From positions 434,001 to 498,000 of the forward strand of contig JAEVLN010000012.1 in NCBI GenBank assembly GCA_018350325.1: 64,000 nt of DNA, in the 5' to 3' direction. Shown piece by piece: positions 11,401 through 22,736 of the stretch. The notes beneath the pieces were generated by a model. That model searched no databases. It saw nothing but the letters and a program-made list of their open reading frames with translations, and was not told where the DNA came from. This DNA is from Globodera rostochiensis. Its lineage: Eukaryota > Nematoda > Chromadorea > Rhabditida > Heteroderidae. Both the position numbers and the translations under genes were made by a program. How positions within the stretch are numbered: the first letter of the stretch is position 1; each line of letters begins with the position of its first letter.

Positions 11401-12173
11401 TTCGGGGAATGGTTGCCGCAAAATTTTTTTTCCGGATTCTTATATTACAGCCCGAGAAAGTCGAATGATATATAATTTGTTCCGTTTTGCCTCTGGACCA
11501 TATGATCCATATTTTTCGTATGCTAATTTAGTTCATGGCATGCATCTGCCAGCCTCCACCTGCTTGAAGCAGCCGTCGTTCGTCTCCATTTTGTCGGTCT
11601 GTGGGGGAGTGCCGCTGCCTTTGATCTCAGCCGTCAGTAATTCGTCCTCCTCCAACTCCGTCTTCACCAACATCGTCGCTCGTCTATGCTGTTGCTGTGC
11701 CACTCCGGCCACAAGCAGTGCCTGCAACGCCGACGGCGCCATGTCGCCCACAACGGCATTGTTCAGCAACGGATTGGTGGCACGGAGGAGCTGTTGGATG
11801 AGTGCAACTTCAGAAGTGGCAAAAGGTGACTGAAAGTTCTGAATGGGCTCGGCTTAGTATTCGAAAAATCCAACAAGACAATCAACAAAAAACCCACCGA
11901 TTGGTTGGCGGAGAATGCGCTTGAATTGGATTGAATTGGGGCCGGCACAACACAAGCAGTTCCCGTGGACGCCGCTGAATTGGCCGTTCTGGCCAAAAGG
12001 GTGGCCAACAGTTCCAACGAAAAAGGTGCCGTCGGCGAATGGGCGTCATTTGTTCCCCCGCCGGCGGAATTGCCTCCTCCGCCAGCAATGCCTCCGGCAA
12101 TATTGCCCATCAAAGGTGCCGACGACGACGACGAACTGGTCGGCAAAGTGCTGGTCATGTGAAGTGTGGGCAT
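8454..12173 (-). CDS. BED-type zinc-finger protein (ZBED-like, hAT-transposase-related)
   Basis: Twelve exons were inferred on the minus strand: 12173-11898, 11829-11560, 11046-10781, 10620-10529, 10477-10404, 10347-10232, 10184-10136, 9946-9749, 9578-9309, 9253-9063, 9014-8645 and 8576-8454. Phases close to 764 aa. A BED finger spans exons 3-4 at about residues 240-290: EVWRFFTQRP..., a CQICQ pair, then IRHLRSCH supplying the histidines. A later segment beginning IAAMMLVDQTEFLLERVGFR at about residue 538 matches the region of ZBED proteins and hAT transposases that follows the BED finger. The transposase catalytic core is not seen. BED proteins bind DNA in the nucleus. The rest is Ser/Gly/Gln-rich and probably disordered; the short motif KTEL recurs in exons 2 and 3. 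The first two exons are joined to the rest by phase and composition only, so the N-terminus is less certain than the core. Confidence 0.8.
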
Positions 12174-15100
12174 AAAATATGTAAAGCTAAACGATGAAAA
12201 GCTTTCAGAAATTTAGCATTAAAAACATTGCAAAGGAAAGTTGACAAGCCAAATTTGCGAGAATATTGGGGAACAACAGAAAGGACCAGGAAGTTTTGGG
12301 AAACAAAATGTGTCTGGAATGATGCGAACGTGTGATTGGGGAGGGAATGAACGCGAGAGATCAGATCGGTTGGACGGAGACGGACGGACATAACAAACAA
12401 GAAGAGGACGGGGACGGGGACGAGGAGCCCGGTTCATCATCAGCCAGACCCATCGCCACGCCGAAGCTCGGAGATGCGCATTTATGCAATATCTGGGTGA
12501 CCGAACGAACAGCGGCGGCAAAAGCATCAGCAACCAGTCACGACGGAGGTGGGGGACGGACGGGATGAGTGGGGGAAGGGGGGGGGGAGGGGAGGGGGTC
12601 GACGGACGACGACGGACGGACGAGATGTGTGTGATCACGTTGGATTGGATGGGGATGATTAGATTGGTTGGTTGATGGCCTGGAGGAGGCTTTGGGGCTT
12701 CGCGCGGGGAAGGAAGCTCATGAAACAAGATTTTGAAGGGGGGGGGGCTGCAGGGGCTTTTTGCGCAAGAAGCCCCCGCCACACTCTTTTCCGAACTCCT
12801 ATTGAGGAAATGGTGAGAGAAAAGCTCCCCTGAGGGGACGGGGCGGGGGAAATCAAATCGGGGAATCGGGACGCTGAATCGGGGGATGGACCAAAACGCA
12901 GAAGAGCAGAGCAGCTCACACGCATTCAGAGCGTGAAGCTGATCAGCCCAGAGCCAAAGCCAGCTCAATCAGGTTTGGAGAGAGGGGACCCCCCAAATGG
13001 GACGATGACTGACTGTGGGGGACGAGGACATGGAAGGAGGGGGGGGGGGGAATGGGTCGAGGGTGAGTGAATGAATGAATGGCCCCGAGGCATTTCGTTC
13101 TTCAGCTCTTTGCCTTGAGGCGATCGTGATGAATGAACGAATTGGACGGCTGGAGGGATTTGGGGGGCTTGGGACGGTTGGAGGGATTTGGGCTTGGGAC
13201 GAGATGGGCGGGTGGATCCGATCGCATTGTTTGATTCAATTTGAACAGAGAGAGAGCCGTTTGGTTTAAATGACTTTCAGGAGAGACTCAATAATTTGGA
13301 GTTCAATGGGCGGAACCTGTTCGGCTTGGAGGAGAAGGATTTCGGCATCAGAAAGTCAATTTCCCATCGATGGGCGGAAAATGACCATTCGACCATCGAA
13401 CTGTTCGTGGATTAGCTTTAGCCATGGGAGGCAATTTTGTACGGCTGTATTGGGAGGGGGGGGGGGCTACTTGACTGACGTTCGAAGGGTGGGGTAATTA
13501 TTCTGATCCGGCGCCCGAGAGGGAAAGGCTGTCTTTCTTATCCGCTTTTTCAGGGATTTCGGGGGTATCGGACTCAAAGTGCTGCTTGAGCTGCCCCGGG
13601 GGGACGAACTGGATTCTACACCTCTTCAAGGGCGCTTCAAGGCTTAGCCCCCATACCGCCCTTCCATTGCCCCCAGTGGAGCAATTTGCGCGTCCTAACG
13701 CGCAAAAAATAGAGGAGCGGTGCTCTTGCCAAGATGATCGCCTCGGGGGAAGTTACCGGAGGACGGACGGATGGATGAAATGGATGGGATATGGAAGAAG
13801 AAGAATGGTCGGAGAGAGCGAGGAAGACTTGTTCGCTTCGCTTCACCCGCAGCAAATTGTGACTGCCCCTCGGGGGAGGCAAGATCCCCCCCCCCCTTCC
13901 CCTTGGGGGCTTTTCCAAGATGAATGGAATCGGTAGTAAGGCCCAAGGAGGTGGAATTGGGTGGGATGGGGAAGAACGGGTTTTCCGGCGCTCATCTCCT
14001 CCAATTCTCTTTCCCATTCTAAAAACGATTTTTTTTGAACTTCTTTTTTCAATGATTTGACTTCCAAAGGACAGTCCACGAGAAAAGAGCGAAAGGGAAA
14101 ATTCGCCCGAGGGAATTAAAAACCATTGAACGGAAAAAACATTTAAAGTCCAACCAATGCCCCCGAAGGGTAGCGGGGTGCCCCCGAGGGGTAGCGGGGT
14201 GCCCTATGCCCTAGATATGTTTCTTGGCAGTTGATGAATGGACGGGGAGGGCACGCTGCAACCAGCCGATGGATGCGTCTGAGAGACGGAAAGGGACAAA
14301 TTTTGGCAGTCGAAGAAAGAGGGGGGAGGGGGGGGGGAGGTAATTTGGGTGGGGGGGGGGGGGAGGAAACAAAGAACCCATAAATCAGCAAGTGAAGATG
14401 GCCGGCGGCGGGGGGGGGGGATAATGTTGGCGAGAAATTTGGGCTGCGAGGGATGGACAAAAAAGAGATGGTCAGCGGGGGGGGGAATGGACAAGAAATC
14501 GAAGAAGTAAAAGAAGCCCCCCCCCTTCTCTTGATCGCACCTTTTTGGAGAGTAAACCGCCGAAGGGACTTTCTTCCAATCGCTCTTCTTAGATGAGTTA
14601 GCAAGGAGTGATCTGACGAGCAGATCACCGGAGTCTTCGGATGGATTGGAGATGACAGGGAAAGATCTCCCGGGGCTTTTGTACATCCCCCCCCCCCTAT
14701 CGCGATGATCTGGGAGCCGGAACCCCGGAACCTCCCCTCCCATGTGGTGGCGGCGGGTGTTTGGTTTGTTGTTCGGTGGGATGTTGGGGAAAAGCGCATT
14801 TGAGGGATGGAGAAAAGTCCTCCCTCCCCCAACTCCCACTGATCGGCGGCGACCATTCAGCCCCCCCCCCCATCGCTGCTGATCCGGTCGGTCGGTCGGG
14901 ATGGAATGGCGAGAGAGTGAGGGGTCTGTCCCTCCTCCGTCACAATTCCCCTCCAATCATCAAAAATGCGATTGGAAGGAATGAATGAATGAGGGAGTTG
15001 GGGGGGGGGAGGGATTGTCATGAATATGTAGTGAGTGAGTGAGTGGTCTCTGCTGGTTAGCCGGAGGCGATGGATCGACGACGGTCTCGACGAAACTATG

Positions 15101-16462
15101 CCCTGGCAATCGAGAAGATATGGACGACTGATGCAATCTTTGGGAAGGGGCGGGAGAAGAAATCAGTTACGGTAGTTTTTGAAATTTAATCCCGAACGCA
15201 GACGCTTTTAACAAACTCTTCAGAATGACAGAACGAAAGAAAGTCAAAACTAAAAGAAATTAGCATATTTGTGCCAAAACAATAGTAAGTCAGAACAGGA
15301 AAGGATAATGGCACGAAGGAATGCCAGAGAGGGGGGGGGGGAGGGGAAAGTAACGAATGCAATTGAAAGTGAAAGCGAGCTTTCGGTCGGGCGTTGGACG
15401 AGAGGAGGGGGGGGGTTCGTTCCCCGCTCAACTGCCAGTGCAGTTGAGGGCAGGTCAACGGCTTCGGTTGCGGTCACTCGCAGAACGAAATGTGATGGCG
15501 GCGGTGGGAGGCATTGTGTTTGGATCGCCCCGGGGGATGTCGGAGCGAGAATCGCGCAGATTTGGGTGAGCCATGCGAGAAATGGGCGAGCGGGGGGTCA
15601 CCCGGCAGGTGAGGAAAATGGGGCACCACCGCGAGAGTGCTGTGATGCGCGACATTTTGAGGGTTGGAGGAGGGGGGGGGGTTGAGGGTGATCGGGAGGG
15701 CGGGGGTTATGGGGTGGTCAACAACAATTCCCATCCGAATTCCCTCTCCCGCCGCCATCTTCGCCTCATCGACAGCGGCGGTTGAGTCTCGAGGTCATCC
15801 GCTGAACTGCCCCCCCGGGGGGGGGGGACGGCTGGTTGACTGGCGGATGGCGGCTTCACTGCGGGGAATACGACGCACCATCGGGCGCAGGCAGCAGGAA
15901 GATTGAGGTCGTCGTGTCGTCGTCGTTGTCTCGCGCCATCTCGATGAGGGAATGGCGGGAGAGGGAGGGAGGGGGGGGGGGGGGCTAAGGGAATTTGGGG
16001 ATTTGGACGTGCGACGAAATAGTCGCATTTGATAAACGACTAATGAGTCTTGAAAATCTCGCCGGAAGCTCAGAATTCTGACTGATCTGATCAATTTCAA
16101 AACTACTTGATTAAATAACACCATTTGGGGTAATAAAGATTTGAATAATAATTCGAGAAGTATGGGAAAGGAAGTGACAATAATTTAACTTGCAAAAAAG
16201 TGTTTTCTCTTTTTGGGCGAACGATGGAAGCAATGAGAAGAGCTGATACATTCATTCAATTCATTCATTCGTCAACAAATTGTGGTTGGACGGGGGGGAG
16301 GGTGATGAAAGCAGAAATGATAGGATCGGATGAACACAAATTGGTCGAGAAGGAAGTGAGTGGATGGAAAAGCAAAGTTTTTTGGATGTAAGTTTGCTGC
16401 TGCTGACGGTGTGTGTTTGTGTATGAATGGAAGGAAGCTCCGCTGATCAGAGGGCAAAAAGA

Positions 16463-16522
16463 GGGGGGGGGGGGGGAAAGGGGGGGGGGGGGAAAGGGGG
16501 GGGGGGGCAAAAGGGGGGGGGG
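16463..16522. repeat. Interrupted poly-G tract (G-AAA-G blocks)
   Basis: Four runs of about 10-14 G are separated by short A-rich interruptions. This is a strong G-quadruplex candidate on the plus strand. Confidence 0.85.
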
Positions 16523-16724
16523 GTGTAAAGTGTGCAATTCATATGGTACTATGATGAATAGAGCAGAAGTGACCTGAATAGTCGGGATAATTTACCTTGA
16601 TTATAAAGAAGCTTTCTCTTAAAAATGTTAAGACACGGAAGCCGAGGAAATTGGCTTATAATTTGGGCGACAAAATTCGCATCCAACGGCGGATGAAAGG
16701 GAAGGTTAAAAAAGGAAACGGAAG

Positions 16725-16882
16725 AAATCCCCCCCCCCCCCAAAAAACGGAAGAATCCCCCCCCCCCACAAAAAAACGGAAGAATCCCCCCCCCCCCAAA
16801 AAACGGAAGAATCCCCCCCCCCCACAAAAACGGAAGAATCCCCCCCCCCAAAAAACGGAAGAATCCCTCCCCCCCCCCCCCC
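16725..16882. repeat. C-rich minisatellite, unit about 25 bp
   Basis: About six copies of a unit made of a C run followed by AAAAAACGGAAGAAT. It is one of few places in this block where the C run, not the G run, is on the plus strand. C-run length varies between copies, as expected from slippage. Confidence 0.85.
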
Positions 16883-18191
16883 CGAATTCTTGCCCATTGG
16901 ACGGGACGGGACGGATTGCGGAATTAGGACGGCCCAAGGACACACAGTCTCTCCCACAAAGATGGGCCGGGCCTACACATGTTGGCAGCTGCCTTCGCCG
17001 TTGTTTGTTGTCCCGTCCGTTCGTTGTTCTTTCTTTCCCCCTTCGGCTGGCGAGATTTTTGAATGGGCGCGCGGGGGGGGGGGGGGGAGACGGCAGAGAT
17101 GTCAGAGCCTTGCCCGGGAGGCCTTGAGAAGAGACAAAAAAATTGTGGAAAAAGGGATGGGCCAGCCGAACCCCCGGAGGGGACCATACCCTTCGATACT
17201 CGCCCCGAGGGGATGAAAAACGACGGGCAAAAAGCGCGATGGGTAGAAGGGAATGGCAGGGAAGAGAAGGGAAGGACGGAAGGCAAGAACGGGTCGGAGG
17301 ATGAGCAGGGAAGAGGAAGATGATGAGAAGGGAAGAAAGGACTGTTTTTGCCTTCCATCCCTTCCTTTCCCCTGAGGGGACAAAGAAAAGTCGTATCTTC
17401 TGGCGAAATGTGAAAGCTGAGGCGATGGGGGGGGCCGGGGGGGGGAAGGGGACGCTTTGAATGAATGCACCGATCGGTCGACCGACCGACACCCTAAACA
17501 CCTGCAGAAAGTGCACAAGTTTTGAAGGCTTAGATAAATTTGAAGCCGAAAGAAACAATTTTCGCTGAAAATTATGGATTTTGGTCAATAAATAGCCGTC
17601 CAGATTGACTTAAAAAAGTCGATTAGCGTTTGTTTACTATAAAAATGAGAAAAGTTTTTTTTTGGGTTAAAATTAAATTCCGAAATTGCAATAAAATAAA
17701 GGCTAAATATTTATTTGCGCCGTTTAACCTGTCAAAGTTTGTCCTTACCTTCCCTCCCCTCCCCCCTCCCCCCACCCCCCCCCATCCCTCTCATTACCCC
17801 CCCCCCCCCCCCTCCCCCACCTTTTTTCCTTTTGCCCACGGAATTTATTTTTGATTTTTTTTTCGCGCCAATTCAACACAATGAAACATTGCTCCAGCGA
17901 GAACTGTCCTCGAGATTACACCCTCCCCCGACATATTTGGCGCCTTTTTGCGCGTTGTGGCGATAAGATCATTCATTACCCTCAGGGGGGGGGGGGAGGG
18001 AGTCGATGACGGAAAAAGTCGCCGGAAGGGACTTTTTCAAAGAGTACTGGATTCAAAACTTCACAGTCCGGACTAGAAAATGCTTGGGAGGGGGATGAAT
18101 GCAAGAAAGGAACGGGGAAGACGAAGAAAGAAGAACAAAGAATGGGGGGGGGGGGATGCATTGGTTGGTGAATGGAATTCGACTTGGGGAA

Positions 18192-18223
18192 ATTGACCGT
18201 TTGCCCTAAGGCAAACGGTCAAT
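18192..18223. repeat. Perfect 14-bp inverted repeat with 4-nt loop
   Basis: ATTGACCGTTTGCC is followed by CTAA and then by its exact reverse complement. It is isolated in low-complexity DNA. It could form a short hairpin, but nothing around it indicates a gene. Confidence 0.8.
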
Positions 18224-19703
18224 CGGAAGTATCGATTGATTGGGGTGGACATTGGACGGCCGGGCCAATTCATTGGACGGCCAAATTCATTTCATTTGGC
18301 GGATGAACCCGTCACAAACAGCACACAAATATGCGCATCAGCAGGCGGGAAAAGGGCGAGAAAGCAAAAATTTATGTTTATTTATTTGTGTGCATATGCA
18401 AAGTAAGGGAAAGGGAAGGGAAAGGTTAAAGCATTGGGGGGGGCGAGAGTGGGCGAGAGAGTGTGACGGACCGGGAGGGAAGGCAAAGAAAACAGAGAAA
18501 TGGTGGCAAAGCAAAAGGGCGCAATTGTCGAAAAAAGGGACGGCGCCGGCAGCGAAATGCCATTGGCCAATTGGGGGGGGGGGGGGTCTAACAAAGAATG
18601 CCGCCCAAAGTGTTTTATGCCGCCTCCAAACTTCTCGGGACTGGACGACACTCTGATTAAGCATAAACGAACATTCGTTAACCCATGCAAATGCAAACGA
18701 ACGAACGAATGAATGAGCGATTGAAGTGAACGGAATGGACGAGCCGGACGAGCCGTCCCTTTGCATTCATTGCATTTGCTTGGTGCCCTCTTGCGTAATC
18801 TCTTGTTGCGTCTGCTGTTGATGCTTGCGGGAAATGATGGCGGGCGGGCGGGGGGGGGGGAGTAGAGACACATACAAATGCACAGTATGATTATGAGGAC
18901 AGAGAAGCAGATGCCCGAGTTGGGCGAACTGTTTGCATTCGCTGTGTTCTGTGCCGGTCTGATTCTGTTACCTGCCGCTGATGTTGAAGTGAACACACTG
19001 CACGGGTCAAAGGGTTATATTATAGTGCATATGCATCATCATCATCAATGTGTACGACTTGCGACGATTGAGGCGTTGGACATGGGGGACAAAGAATAAG
19101 CAAAAATGGAAAAGAAAGGTAAAGGGATGAAAAGGAACGGACGGACAGAGGGGGGGGGGGGGGGGTGTTGGGAGATGCTCCACTCATCTCCGTCTTCTTG
19201 TGGATGAGTGAGTCATCATTCTCTTTTATTTTAAATTTCTAAAGTTACCCTCCGTCCATTCGTCCCTTTCGAGAGTGGGGGGGGGGAAGCCGAAGCATCG
19301 TAACATTTGCGAGAGAGGGAGAGAGAACGCTGGACAGAGAAATGAAGCGGGGAGACATGGTGTTTCTTGCGGTTGCTCTTTCCCTTCTACCCCGCCCACT
19401 CTCGACCGTCCGTCCATTCGTCACTCTCGACAAGGAAATGGGGGGGGGGAGGGGTACTGTAGTGCAGTCAGTGGTCTGTTGACCTTAGGAGACATTCGGT
19501 CGCGGAAGCTTAAAGAACTCCGAAGCGAACTCACCCGTCAATATATTTCTTGGGGACGGCCGAGCCTTTCTCATTTATCCCATGGGGGGGCGGGGGCAAG
19601 ATGGATGGGAAGGATGGGAGGAATTGTTTGACTTCCTTCGGGGGGGGGGGGGGGGATTCGCCCGGGGCAACATTTTGGATGCTTTCTCTGCGAGATAAGA
19701 TTT

Positions 19704-19822
19704 GGGGATTGGGGGGGGGCCGGGGGATTGGGGGGGGCCGGGGGATTGGGGGGGGGGGGATTGGGGGGGGCCGGGGGATTGGGGGGGGGCCGGGGGATTG
19801 GGGGGGGCCGGGGGATTGGGGA
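19704..19822. repeat. G-rich minisatellite (GGGGGATT / GGGGGGGGCC units)
   Basis: Units of about 18 bp alternate GGGGGATTG with a G run and a CC. Six or seven copies are visible, with variable G-run length. Confidence 0.85.
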
Positions 19823-20040
19823 GAAGGGAACCAGAAAATGGGGCTTAGCTGGGCGCGAAAATTGCGGAGACGGCGGACGAGGATTTATAGGGACTGACTT
19901 AGTGTTTTGTTGTCTTAGAGAGTCCATCAGACGCAACCATTCAAAAATACGGGCGGACCAAAGGAAAAAAAAGACGAGAGATGAAGATGTCACGAAAGGA
20001 TGAGAAAAGCGACTGGGACTGGTGGAAGATTGGCAAAGGA

Positions 20041-21183
20041 AAGGGGAGGATGGATGAATGGGGGGGGAGAGGGTAGGGGAAAGAATGGGGGGGGGAAGGA
20101 AGGGGGGAAGAGTGGAAGAATGGGGGGGGAGAGGAGGGGGGGGGGAGGGGAAGAGTGGGAGGGGGGAAGAGTGGGGGGGGAAGAGTGGGGGGGGGAAGAG
20201 TGGGGGGGGAGAGGAGGGGGGGGGAAGAGTGGGGGGGAAGAGTGGGGGGGGAGGAGGGGGGGGGGAGGAGGGGGGGGAGAGGAGGGGGGGGGGGAGGAGA
20301 GGGGGGGGGAAGAGTGGGCGGGAGGGGGGGGGGAGGGGGAGGGGGGCGGAAGAGTGGGGGGGAGGAGGGGGGGGGGGGAAGAGTGGGGGGGGGAAGAGTG
20401 GGGGGGGAAGAGTGGGGGGGGGGAAGAGTGGGGGGGGAAGAGTGGGGGGGGAGAGGAGGGGGGGGGGAAGAGTGGGGGGGGGGAAGAGTGGGGGGGAGAG
20501 GAGGGGGCGGAGGAGGGGGGGGGAGGAGGGGGGGGAGAGGAGGGGGGGGGGGAGGAGAGGGGGGGGGAAGAGTGGGCGGGAGGGGGGGGAGGGGGAGGGG
20601 GGGGGAAGAGTGGGCGGGAGGGGGGGGAGGGGGGGGGGAGAGGAGGGGGGGGAGGAGAGGGGGGGGGGAAGAGTGGGCGGGAGGGGGGGGGGAGGAGGGG
20701 AGGGGAGGGAAGAGTTGGGGGGGGGGAGGGGGGGGGAGGAGGGGGGGGGGGAGAGGAGGGGGGGGGAAGAGTGGGGGGGGGGAAGAGTGGGGAGGGGGCG
20801 GGATGAGTGGGGGGGGGGAAGAGTGGGGGGGGGAAGAGTGGGGGGGGGGAAGAGTGGGGAGGGGGGAGGAGGGGGGAGGGGGCGGGATGAGTGGGGGGGG
20901 GAAGAGTGGGGGGGGGGGAAGAGTGGGGAGGGGGGAGGAGGGGGGGGGGGGAAGAGTGGGGGGGAGGGGGGGGGGAAGAGTGGGGGGGGGAAGATTGGTG
21001 GGGGGAAGAGTGGGGAGGGGGGAGGAGGGGGGGGGGAAGAGTGGGGGGGGGGAGGGGGGGGAGGGGCGGGGAGGAGGGGAGGGGGGGGGGAGAGTGGGGG
21101 GGGGGGGTGAGTGGGGGGAGGGGGGGAGAGTGCGGGGGGGGGGGGAGAGGAGGGGCGGGAGGGGAAGAGTGGGGGGGGGGGGG
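20041..21183. repeat. 1.1-kb G-rich array of GGGGGG(A)AGAGTGGG / GAGGAGGG units
   Basis: An almost pure purine plus strand is built from GGGGGGGAAGAGT, GGAGGAGGGG and GGGCGGGAGG words in irregular order. Frames of up to 474 codons across it in several registers are by-products of composition. Higher-order copies of about 200-250 bp seem to recur (compare 20260-20400 with 20520-20680). Confidence 0.9.
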
Positions 21184-21570
21184 ACTATTGGGACTTAGAC
21201 GGGTGAATGAGTGGAATGGATAAAGAGGAACAGGCAGTGAATGGATGCGGGAGAGATGTGCGCAAAGACAATGGTGTGCTCTTCTGAATATTGGGAGGGG
21301 AAATTTTTGTCCGTCCCCCGAGGGGAAAGTGCCCTTTTGGGTAAAGATTTGAATGGATTTAGAGGAAACGACGCCTGAAGGGATTTGAGGGGAGTATATT
21401 GCCTTAGGCAACATTTCAATTTCGCTGCTGGCTGGATTTGCGGGCAGAGAATAAAGAGACAGTGGGGGGGGGGGGGGAATGACTGCAGAGGAAACAAAGC
21501 AAGCAGAACGCCAATATTTTGTTTTTTAAATTTATTAAACAGAATAAATTGCTTTATTTTATTATTTACT

Positions 21571-21719
21571 TTAATTAACCGAACAAAAGAAATTTAAGTT
21601 TTTCTGTTCGCCGCCTTTTTTAGTTCCAAATGACAGCCGACCGACACCTGCGCGTGCCATTTCCCCTTCGGCGTCGGCGACATTCAAATCCGGCACTCTC
21701 AGCCCCGGCGGGTGGATGC
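21571..21719 (-). CDS. Possible 3'-terminal exon of an unidentified minus-strand gene
   Basis: After a GTAG acceptor, a minus-strand frame reads a stretch that includes HPPGLRVPDLNVADAEGEMA and stops at TAA (21571-21573). GC content and codon use look coding against AT-rich flanks. AATAAA on the minus strand follows at 21558-21553. No upstream exon could be assigned; the frame at 22246-22524 is one candidate. I do not recognise the sequence. Confidence 0.3.
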
Positions 21720-22736
21720 CCTACTTTCACTAAAATGCTTACAAATCAATCCGATTGGACAGAATAGAAATCATTGGAAGTTAATAACATTTTTTGATAG
21801 TCCGGTAATTAACCCCGGAGGGTCGATAAAAAGAACTTTAAGCAATTTGAATGCATCAACTTCACACTTAGCCGCTTAATTTTAAGTAGGGATGATACTT
21901 TTAGGCAAGAAAAATTGCAAAATGGACGCCTAAAAAGCACGAAATTCTATGAAAGAAAATTTCGAATTTCATTGTTTTTTTTTTGAAAATTTTCAAAAAA
22001 TTAAGATCTTGGCAAGAAAATTTCACATTTTAATCATTCTTGGATAAGTGAGTTAAAACGACGAAATTTTAGACTAAAAATATGTTTTTCGTGCATAACT
22101 CGCCAAAACGAAGTTGCAGAAAAAATAGGTAAAAAGCTTAAAAATATCATCCCTAATTATAAGCAATTGTTTTATAAAATGCACATAATATAATGAAAAA
22201 TGGGATTTTAAGTTTAAATCGGCCAAAATCACTCTCTTTCTCTGACTACACGTTTGTTGTGTCTTCCTCACTCTCTCGTCGTTCTCTTTTTCTCCCATTT
22301 TGTGCTGACTTTTTGCCCGTAAAAACTCTCTGCCTATTTCTCTGACGGTTTGGTGTCGCGGTTCCCGTCTCTCCCGCACTTTGACCCGTTGTTGAACTGC
22401 TCGAACTCATTCGTCTCGTCTTGCTGACGAATGTTGTGCCAGGTTCCGCCGATTTCAGTCCCTCCGCTGTTCGGGACTTCATTTGGAGGTCGGCCGGCTC
22501 TCGAGGACCGGATGTTGCTGGCACTGCTTCGGCATTAAAGCGCCTTAAATCGGGATTGAGACTGAAAAGTTCCCTTTTGAGACTGAAATTCTCCGCTTTT
22601 TTCTTTCTAAATTTACAAATCTTTGTTTTTGTATGTGTCCTAGTCCCGCTTTTTTGGAAATCCGGTCTTATACCGGTCTCGGGTTTTCCCTTAAAATCCC
22701 GGATACGTTCAACTCTAATTTAAATCTTGAAAAATC
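21720..22736. other. Stretch downstream of the P4-ATPase
   Basis: AT-rich sequence with one Ser/Arg-rich minus-strand frame at 22246-22524 (92 codons, low complexity, no domain). I see no reliable gene. Confidence 0.4.

Larger units (their letters stand above)
12174..21570. repeat. Gene-poor, poly-G-dominated intergenic block (about 9.4 kb)
   Basis: This lies 5' of the BED gene. On the plus strand it is saturated with G runs (for example 12738-12747, 14337-14363, 15966-15984, 17077-17088, 18847-18860, 19150-19165) separated by low-complexity GA/GT sequence. Long frames here on either strand translate to poly-Pro, poly-Gly or Ser-rich strings and are artefacts. Nothing inside resembles a conserved exon. 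Confidence 0.7.

Noticed and set aside
14143..14956. Minus-strand frames of about 240-250 codons
   Set aside because: Ser/Pro-rich reading of a G-tract-rich intergenic region with parallel frames of similar length. No evidence of selection.
19990..21414. Open frames of 268-474 codons on both strands
   Set aside because: They translate to poly-Gly/Arg or poly-Pro strings, run in several registers at once and coincide exactly with the G-rich array; there is no start context, splice site or domain.
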